Positions 49,358-55,304 of a DNA stretch of 55,304 bases are shown here, one piece after another; within the stretch, counting starts at the first letter, position 1, and each line of letters starts with the position of its first letter. Under the pieces are notes generated by a model. The model ran no database searches, was not told where the DNA came from, and was given only the letters and a program-made list of their open reading frames with translations. The DNA lies in the NCBI GenBank assembly GCA_947302205.1, contig CAMYVD010000011.1, positions 1 through 55,304 of the forward strand, in the 5' to 3' direction. Source of the DNA: an uncultured Bacteroidales bacterium (lineage in GTDB: Bacteria > Bacteroidota > Bacteroidia > Bacteroidales > F082). The position numbers and the translations under genes were made by a program.

Positions 49358-51790
49358 CAAAATCGCTCCTGATACCATCCAATGGCTGAAACTGCCCCCT
49401 TCGTCTTTCCCCTGAGGGATGGCAGTGAGGATCGTATGTTTCCCAGGTTTCAGGTCATTGAGATCAAAATAAACGGGATTCGTAGCAGTGCCCGGACACC
49501 AGCCAGAGCGTGAGTAATCAGACGATGAGACGCCATTCCAGAAGTTGCCCGAAACAGGGTTCTGCTCGCGGAAAGTAGCGCAATCGCAACGCCAAGGGGT
49601 ATGGGTGAAACGCCTCTCGCCGTCAATGAAAATGACGTTTTCCTTGGGGTTGAACTCATCACCTCCTCCCCATCCGCCATGACCCGTGCTGAGGTAACGC
49701 AGACGGACATTATCGGCACCTTCGGGGATCTCAAAGCTCACTTCGAGACTGTCAGTAGCAAACAGGCGACTGTAATTCTGTCCCGACATTTCCATCACAT
49801 TGCAAGTGTTGAAGAGCGGGATAGAATGTTGACGACAAGTCTCTTCACTCCATTCATAATCGCCGGGATAGGCCACTAAATCAAGGGAAAGCTTATGTCC
49901 TCCCCTATCATAATTGCCGATGAATGCGCCAATGAGCACATCGCCTTGCAAACGATCTCTCAACTCGCTGACTTCCTGCTTGTAATAGTTCTCATCAGTC
50001 CACTCCAAACCGTCAATCTTCACCTTGTCATTAAAGAATCCTGCGCCGAACGAAGTGAAGAAACGCACCAATTCCACTGGCGGCAGATAGTCATTTTCAG
50101 CTTTGATGCCTTGGTATTCCTTGCCGTCCTTACCTTTAAACACTGGCAAAGCCTCCACTCCTTTTACGAGACCGTCGCTGAAGCTTTTTGCCTTCTCCGT
50201 CGGGATGACGAAAACCGATGCCGAGCGGTCGTAGGCATCGCCATTAGAACGTTGATGGATCTCAGCGAAGAGCTGGTAATGCTCAGGCAACCTAGACAGA
50301 TTCATCCGTTTAATGATCACTGTGCCGTGGCTACAATGGATCGTATTGTCAAAGGGGATGTCGCCAGTCAGCGGTTCATATTCAGCGAAATGAATCTGTG
50401 CATCTTCAAAGACGGGGATGCGGAGGACAAGTTTATCCTTCCGCAGTTGGCTCAACTCACGAGAAGTCATGCGTTGGCCTTTGTCAGCAGGGATCAACTC
50501 CTTAATGGATTTACTTTTCTTCAAAGCCATCAAATCCGTGACGTATGATCCGTTTCTCATACAACGCACCATCACACCTTCCAGGCGGCCCAGCTGTGAC
50601 ATGGGTGTGGCATTAAAGCCCGGCTTCTCGGTCATCCAAACCTCAATGGTGTTGGAGTTGATGCTGGTTTTGTATTTCGTGCAAGGATAACCGAGGACTT
50701 TCTCCTCTCCTTCCCTACTGAAAACCACGTCATTGTCGCTCAGAGGATAAGCGCTATAGTAACGACCATCGGGATATTGCAGCAAGCTGAACACTGAATC
50801 CATGCCATAGTCCACACACGTGACGGTCTCGGCATAGCCCGGAATGGAGTACTTCACCTCGTCGTTCAGCGAAACAATTTTCAGCCGTCCCCTATTCTCA
50901 AGGACTTGAGTAAAAGTAGTATCGTGGCTGTCAGACCCTTGCATGTACGACTGATAGGTGATCACATGCTGACCAAGGGCTGTTCCGGTGATCATCCATG
51001 CGAATACAAATAAGAATGTCAACTTCTTCTTCCGTTTCTTTGCAGAATCGGCGAAGTCCTTCCACACCTTGCTCAATTGTTTCTTGTGCGCACATAGCTT
51101 CTCCGAACAGTTATGGCATCCAAGATAGCCGTTGGTGTTCTGTGAAAAGCGCTCCGGATGTCTGAAAAAGGAGATTTCCCATCGGATCAATAAGGCAATC
51201 GACAACGCTAACAGGCTCCATGTATAGGATTTCTGGACGAAGAACAGCGGCGTGAACATCATGGCATAATCCCAGTTGTAGATTCGGCAAGTGGAACAAC
51301 ACTTGTTTTTCAGGAACCAAGTTTGGAATGGGCAGAAAAACAAGATGCAAATGATGTCGCATACCGAATAGGCCGAGCATAGCAAAATCATGATGCCATC
51401 ATCAAAGATGCCCGCCATGCGTAGAGCGCCGAAAATGAGATTGAACGAAATCCACAACAAAGCGACCAAGAAGACAGCGTTGTTGTCCTCGATTTTAATG
51501 TCGGTCCTGCCTGTTTTGATATAGTTTTGGCCAAATTGTTTTTGGCAACCTGGACTCTCCAATCGCGACGGAAAGAACCTCAGCACCATCTCCACGACAA
51601 ACACCGACCAAACAATCAGAAGAATGAATGGACGGCTATCCAAAACACTTTCAATATCCTCTCCCCCACGTGTCCTATACAAAATGTATAGGACTAACAA
51701 GGTGACAAAAATTGCCGAACGAAGCACCAACTTGGCATAGTGCATCGCACAAACTAAAGTCAACTTGGAGGGTTTCGGAGAACCATTCAT
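49346..51790 (-). CDS. Membrane protein fused to a PNGase F-like peptide-N-glycosidase
   Basis: 814 residues. Residues about 20-245 form a multi-helix membrane domain with Cys-rich loops (CPFQTWFLKNKCCSTCRIYN, CHNCSEKLCAHKK), as in a conserved uncharacterised membrane protein family. At about 250-275 there is an internal signal-peptide-like stretch (KKKLTFLFVFAWMITGTALG). Then a beta domain (about 275-500) and a PNGase F-type C-terminal half: FTSFGAGF, STGHGGWGGGDEFNPKENVI, TPWRCDCATFREQNPVSGNF, SSSDYSRSGWCPGT. PNGase F cleaves N-linked glycans from Asn, so a host-glycoprotein role is likely. No internal ATG was found at the fusion point. Confidence 0.85.
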   Translation of the reverse strand: MNGSPKPSKLTLVCAMHYAKLVLRSAIFVTLLVLYILYRTRGGEDIESVLDSRPFILLIVWSVFVVEMVLRFFPSRLESPGCQKQFGQNYIKTGRTDIKIEDNNAVFLVALLWISFNLIFGALRMAGIFDDGIMILLCSAYSVCDIICILFFCPFQTWFLKNKCCSTCRIYNWDYAMMFTPLFFVQKSYTWSLLALSIALLIRWEISFFRHPERFSQNTNGYLGCHNCSEKLCAHKKQLSKVWKDFADSAKKRKKKLTFLFVFAWMITGTALGQHVITYQSYMQGSDSHDTTFTQVLENRGRLKIVSLNDEVKYSIPGYAETVTCVDYGMDSVFSLLQYPDGRYYSAYPLSDNDVVFSREGEEKVLGYPCTKYKTSINSNTIEVWMTEKPGFNATPMSQLGRLEGVMVRCMRNGSYVTDLMALKKSKSIKELIPADKGQRMTSRELSQLRKDKLVLRIPVFEDAQIHFAEYEPLTGDIPFDNTIHCSHGTVIIKRMNLSRLPEHYQLFAEIHQRSNGDAYDRSASVFVIPTEKAKSFSDGLVKGVEALPVFKGKDGKEYQGIKAENDYLPPVELVRFFTSFGAGFFNDKVKIDGLEWTDENYYKQEVSELRDRLQGDVLIGAFIGNYDRGGHKLSLDLVAYPGDYEWSEETCRQHSIPLFNTCNVMEMSGQNYSRLFATDSLEVSFEIPEGADNVRLRYLSTGHGGWGGGDEFNPKENVIFIDGERRFTHTPWRCDCATFREQNPVSGNFWNGVSSSDYSRSGWCPGTATNPVYFDLNDLKPGKHTILTAIPQGKDEGGSFSHWMVSGAILFEM

Positions 51791-51794
51791 GAGC

Positions 51795-53522
51795 TTATTC
51801 TGTTACTTCCTGAGCCTTAGCCCTAAAATTCACCAAGTCTTCCTCGATGAAGTTCTTCACGTAGACGCTCTTGCCGATGACGTCTTCCTCGGCGGCGTGG
51901 ACATAGACGTTAGCCGACTGGGTAAAGAGGTGCGGGGCGTGGGTGGCGTCGTCGAGGATGAGCAACGACATCATGATATTGCCAGTCATGTCGTAGAGAC
52001 GACGGGCCAAGAAGTCCTGAACCTCTTGGTTGTTGGCGCCCTTCACGTAGTTGATGCTCTGCTCGTAGAGTTCCACGAGGGTGCGCACCGTGTTCTGCAA
52101 AGGCTTCAAGTCCTCGGAGACCTCGTTTTCGAGCATTTCCTTCATGATGGTGAGGTAGGTGCCGTTGGTGATGTAACGGATGGCGGCCACCACCTGCAGC
52201 TGCGTCGTGCCTTCGTAGATGGAGAAGATACGGGCGTCGCGGTAGAGGCGCTGGCACTTGTACTCCATGATGAAACCTGAACCGCCGTGGATGCTGATGG
52301 CGTCGTAAGCGTTCTGGTTGGCGTACTCGGAGTTCATGCCCTTGGCCAAAGGCGTGAAGGCATCGGCGAGACGTGAGTATTTCTTACATTCAGCACGCTC
52401 TTCAGGTGACAGCGGACGCTCACGTTGGATGTCCTCCAAACACTTGTAGATATCCACATAACGGGCGGTCATGTATAGCAAGGAACGACCAGCGTCAATC
52501 TTAGCCTTCATGCGCGAAAGCATGTCGTAAACAGCGGGGAATTCGATGATTCTCTTGTGGAACTGCTGACGCTCACCGGCATACTTCAGAGCCTCGTTGT
52601 AAGCCTCTTGACCGAGACCCACAGACTGAGCGGCAATGCCCAAACGGGCGCTGTTCATCAAGGCCATGACGTAACGGATCAAACCCATGCGGGTCTCACC
52701 ACAGAGCTCAGCCTTGGCGTTCTTGTATGTCAACTCGCAGGTGGGTGAGCCGTGAATACCGAGTTTATGCTCGATGTGACGCACATTGACGCCGCCCTGA
52801 CGTTTGTCGTAGATGAACATGGACAAGCCTCGGCCGTCTTTGGTGCCTTCTTCGGAACGAGCCAGCACGAGGTGGATGTCTGAGTCGCCGTTGGTGATGA
52901 AACGCTTCACGCCATTCAAAAGCCAACAACCATCCTTCTCGGAATAGGTGGCTTTCAGCATGACGCTCTGCAGGTCGGAACCGGCATCGGGCTCGGTGAG
53001 GTCCATCGACATGGTCTCGCCGGCGCAAACGCGCGGGATGTATTTCATGCGCTGCTCCTCGTTGCCGAATTCATACAAGGTGTCGATGCACGACTGCAAC
53101 GACCAGATGTTCTGGAAACCGGCATCAGCGGAGGCGACCATCTCGCTCAGCATGCTGAACACGGTGATGGGCAGGTTCAATCCGCCGTAACGGCGAGGCA
53201 TGGAGACACCCCAAAGTCCGCCCTTAGTGCAGGCGTCGAGGTTTTCCTTAGTCTTGCTGGCATAAATCATGCGACCGTTCTCCAAATGTGGACCTTCAAG
53301 GTCGACGGATTCGGAGTTAGGCTCAATGATATTGCCTGTGATGTCACCAGTGATGTCCAACACGCGACGGTAGTTCTCCATTGCGTCTTCGTAATCGACT
53401 GGAGCATCAGCGTAGGTGTCCTTGTCAGCGAAATTGCGTTCCTTCAGCTCGACGATGCGCTTCATCAGCGGGTGGTCGAGATAGAAATCGAGGTTCGGAT
53501 TGTCGTTATAATAGTTTGCCAT
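51795..53522 (-). CDS. Acyl-CoA dehydrogenase
   Basis: 575 residues, longer than the classic 380-residue enzymes, as usual in this Bacteroidota group. FAD-dependent alpha,beta-dehydrogenation of an acyl-CoA. Motifs: MSMDLTEPDAGSDLQSVMLK and GVKRFITNGD in the beta domain, NSARLGIAAQSVGLGQEAYN, YDAISIHGGSGFIMEYKCQR and DARIFSIYEGTTQLQ in the helical domain. Last gene of the etfB-etfA operon, two bases after etfA, which supplies its electron acceptor. The substrate is not clear from sequence. Confidence 0.95.
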   Translation of the reverse strand: MANYYNDNPNLDFYLDHPLMKRIVELKERNFADKDTYADAPVDYEDAMENYRRVLDITGDITGNIIEPNSESVDLEGPHLENGRMIYASKTKENLDACTKGGLWGVSMPRRYGGLNLPITVFSMLSEMVASADAGFQNIWSLQSCIDTLYEFGNEEQRMKYIPRVCAGETMSMDLTEPDAGSDLQSVMLKATYSEKDGCWLLNGVKRFITNGDSDIHLVLARSEEGTKDGRGLSMFIYDKRQGGVNVRHIEHKLGIHGSPTCELTYKNAKAELCGETRMGLIRYVMALMNSARLGIAAQSVGLGQEAYNEALKYAGERQQFHKRIIEFPAVYDMLSRMKAKIDAGRSLLYMTARYVDIYKCLEDIQRERPLSPEERAECKKYSRLADAFTPLAKGMNSEYANQNAYDAISIHGGSGFIMEYKCQRLYRDARIFSIYEGTTQLQVVAAIRYITNGTYLTIMKEMLENEVSEDLKPLQNTVRTLVELYEQSINYVKGANNQEVQDFLARRLYDMTGNIMMSLLILDDATHAPHLFTQSANVYVHAAEEDVIGKSVYVKNFIEEDLVNFRAKAQEVTE

Positions 53523-53524
53523 GA

Positions 53525-54547
53525 TTACTTCGAGTTTTGTTTGTAATACTTAATCAGTTTCGGAACGACTTCCTCGACGGTGCCAACAATCACATAATCA
53601 GCGATTTTGTTGATTGGAGCGTCGGGATCGCTATTCACCGAGATGATGATCTTGGAGTCCTGCATACCAGCGATGTGCTGGATCTGACCGCTGATGCCGC
53701 AGGCGATGTACACCTTGGGGTGTACGGTGACGCCCGTTTGGCCAATCTGGCGATCGCTATCGCAGAAACCAGCGTCGACGGCGGCACGTGAAGCACCGAC
53801 TTCGCCGTGGAGCACCTTGGCGAGTTCAAACAGCATGTCGAAGCCTTCCTTGGAACCCATGCCATAGCCACCAGCCACCACGATGGGTGAGCCTTTCAGG
53901 TTGTGCTTGGCTGCTTCTACATGGTGGTCGAGGACCTTTACAACGAAAGCCTCTGGTGAGACGTATTTGCTCACTTCAGGATAAACAACCTCGTTCTTGG
54001 CTTTGCCTTCATAGATAGCCTTCTGCATCACGCCAGAGCGGACGGTAGCCATCTGTGGACGATGCTCGGGGTTAACGATGGTCGCCACGATATTGCCGCC
54101 GAAAGCGGGACGGATTTGATACAGCAGGTTGTCGTAATGCTTCTTGGTCTTGATATCGTCGAAGTCACCGATTTCGAGTTGGGTGCAGTCGGCGGTGAGG
54201 CCGCTGGTCAGTGAAGAACTGACGCGTGGGCCGAGGTCACGACCGATAACGGTGGCGCCCATCAAGCAGATCTGCGGTTGCTCTTCCTTGAAGAGGTTGA
54301 CGAGGATATCGGTATGCGGTGCTGAGGTGTAGGGGAACAGGCCTTCGCCGTCGAAAGCGAACAGCTTATCCACTCCGTAAGGCAGGATCTGGTCTTCCAC
54401 CTTGCCCTTGATGCCTGTGCCAGCCACAACAGCGTGCAGTTCCACGCCCAGTTGGTCGGCCAGTTTACGCCCTTTGGTGAGCAACTCCTGTGAGACTTCG
54501 GCCACCTGTGTGCCTTCGGTCTCGATATATACGAATACGTTGTTCAT
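53525..54547 (-). CDS. etfA: Electron transfer flavoprotein subunit alpha
   Basis: 340 residues. N-terminal domain about 1-190, then the FAD-binding C-terminal domain with PIVVAGGYGMGSKEGFD, GASRAAVDAGFCDSDRQIGQ, TGVTVHPKVYIACGISGQIQ and HIAGMQDSKIIISVNSDPDA. It forms the ETF heterodimer with EtfB and takes electrons from the acyl-CoA dehydrogenase. It starts two bases after etfB and ends two bases before the dehydrogenase. Confidence 0.97.
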   Translation of the reverse strand: MNNVFVYIETEGTQVAEVSQELLTKGRKLADQLGVELHAVVAGTGIKGKVEDQILPYGVDKLFAFDGEGLFPYTSAPHTDILVNLFKEEQPQICLMGATVIGRDLGPRVSSSLTSGLTADCTQLEIGDFDDIKTKKHYDNLLYQIRPAFGGNIVATIVNPEHRPQMATVRSGVMQKAIYEGKAKNEVVYPEVSKYVSPEAFVVKVLDHHVEAAKHNLKGSPIVVAGGYGMGSKEGFDMLFELAKVLHGEVGASRAAVDAGFCDSDRQIGQTGVTVHPKVYIACGISGQIQHIAGMQDSKIIISVNSDPDAPINKIADYVIVGTVEEVVPKLIKYYKQNSK

Positions 54548-54549
54548 GG

Positions 54550-55304
54550 TTATCCGATAATCTTTTCGTCCAACAATTCTTTAATCAAGCCTTCCACATC
54601 GGCGTCGGTAGCGGTGAGGGTCTTGCTCTCCTTGGCCTGGAACACGATGTTTTGCACGGTCTTCACCTTGGTGGGGCTTCCTGAGAGACCACACTGTTCT
54701 GGGTCGCCATCCACGTCGGCTACACTCCACTGGTTCAGCTTCAGGTAAGGACGCTCAGCGCTCAATTCTGAATTCCTTCTTCCGGCTTCTGTATTCACAT
54801 CCACTTCAAGTGGGCACATGGCGTACTTGTATTTCATCACCAGCTTGGCGTTGCAAGGACGGCAAGGAGCTGCGCTACCGTTCACGGTAATCACGCAAGG
54901 CAGCGGCACTTCCACAGTCTCCACTCCCCCATCAATATGACGGCGGATGGTGGCGATGTTATTTTCGATCTTGAGGATTTCCTCAGCGTAAGTCACTTGG
55001 TTGAGGCCTAATTTCTGAGCCACTTGTGGACCCACTTGGGCGGTGTCACCATCGATAGCCTGACGGCCTCCGATGACGATATCCACATCACCGATCTTCT
55101 TGATGGCGGTGGCCAATGCGTATGAGGTAGCTAAGGTATCGGCACCCGCAAAAAGTCTGTCAGTGAGCAGCCAACCTGTGTCGGCGCCACGGAAGAGGCC
55201 TTGACGGATGATTTCACCAGCGCGCGGAGGTCCCATGGTAAGCAGACCGACGGTGCTGCCGGGGTTTTGTTCCTTCAGACGAAGCGCCTGTTCGAGGGCG
55301 TTAA
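54550..55304 (-). CDS. etfB: Electron transfer flavoprotein subunit beta, 5' end outside window
   Basis: About 251 residues visible; the frame is open at the window edge (reading NALEQALRLKEQNPGSTVG before the first internal Met), so the start and roughly the first 40 residues lie outside. Visible: LLTMGPPRAGEIIRQGL, GADTLATSYALATAIKKIG, GGRQAIDGDTAQVGPQ and the EVPLPCVITVNGSAA block of the AMP-binding EtfB fold. First gene seen of etfB-etfA-acyl-CoA dehydrogenase. Confidence 0.96.
   Translation of the reverse strand, partial: NALEQALRLKEQNPGSTVGLLTMGPPRAGEIIRQGLFRGADTGWLLTDRLFAGADTLATSYALATAIKKIGDVDIVIGGRQAIDGDTAQVGPQVAQKLGLNQVTYAEEILKIENNIATIRRHIDGGVETVEVPLPCVITVNGSAAPCRPCNAKLVMKYKYAMCPLEVDVNTEAGRRNSELSAERPYLKLNQWSVADVDGDPEQCGLSGSPTKVKTVQNIVFQAKESKTLTATDADVEGLIKELLDEKIIG

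Overview
The window looks like a chromosomal segment of an uncultured Bacteroidales-type Bacteroidota. Evidence seen in the sequence: a short primary sigma factor of the Bacteroidota kind, many promoters with the family-specific -7 box TAnnTTTG, several secreted proteins ending in type IX secretion (T9SS) sorting domains, a fused FeoA-FeoB, and BtuG-like vitamin B12 capture genes. Species cannot be named from this alone.

Layout. 1-13.4 kb is mostly housekeeping: the 3' part of pnp, rpoD with its terminator, a secreted FISUMP-like protein, rpe, a pepD-type dipeptidase, a small 'septoil knot' repeat protein, feoAB with its small Cys-rich partner, an unrecognised secreted protein, dgt and tsaD. 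13.4-21.2 kb holds a large TamB-like protein overlapping an AddA/UvrD-like helicase-nuclease.

21.2-32.3 kb is the most unusual part: one long minus-strand block. It has four Cys-rich CXXX-repeat precursor proteins, each with a twin-arginine leader, interspersed with secreted accessory proteins. Next come a radical SAM maturase, a second SPASM-like maturase, a small modification protein, tatA and tatC. The modification protein and tatA share an ATGA stop/start. I read this as a ribosomally made, post-translationally modified peptide system with its own Tat exporter. One accessory Fn3 lipoprotein carries the same Tat leader as the precursors, and one precursor has a folded domain set between two Cys arrays.

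32.5-34.2 kb is an AT-rich accessory stretch with an unknown gene, an XRE-type regulator, a terminal-inverted-repeat element and remnants of small genes. 34.2-39.2 kb is a minus-strand vitamin B12 capture operon under a cobalamin riboswitch: two T9SS surface proteins, a BtuG-like propeller lipoprotein, a tiny CWC zinc-ribbon protein and a BtuF-like binding lipoprotein. No TonB receptor is present in it.

39.2-46 kb has an aldo/keto reductase with ferredoxin clusters, aroQ, a glycosyltransferase plus lipid A-type acyltransferase pair, a GWxTD protein, two tRNA-Ser genes followed by a striking branched palindrome, and a YhcC-type radical SAM protein. 45.5-51.8 kb has three secreted or surface hydrolases: an S8 and a C10 protease end to end, and a PNGase F-like enzyme fused to a membrane protein. 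51.8-55.3 kb is the operon etfB (truncated by the window)-etfA-acyl-CoA dehydrogenase.
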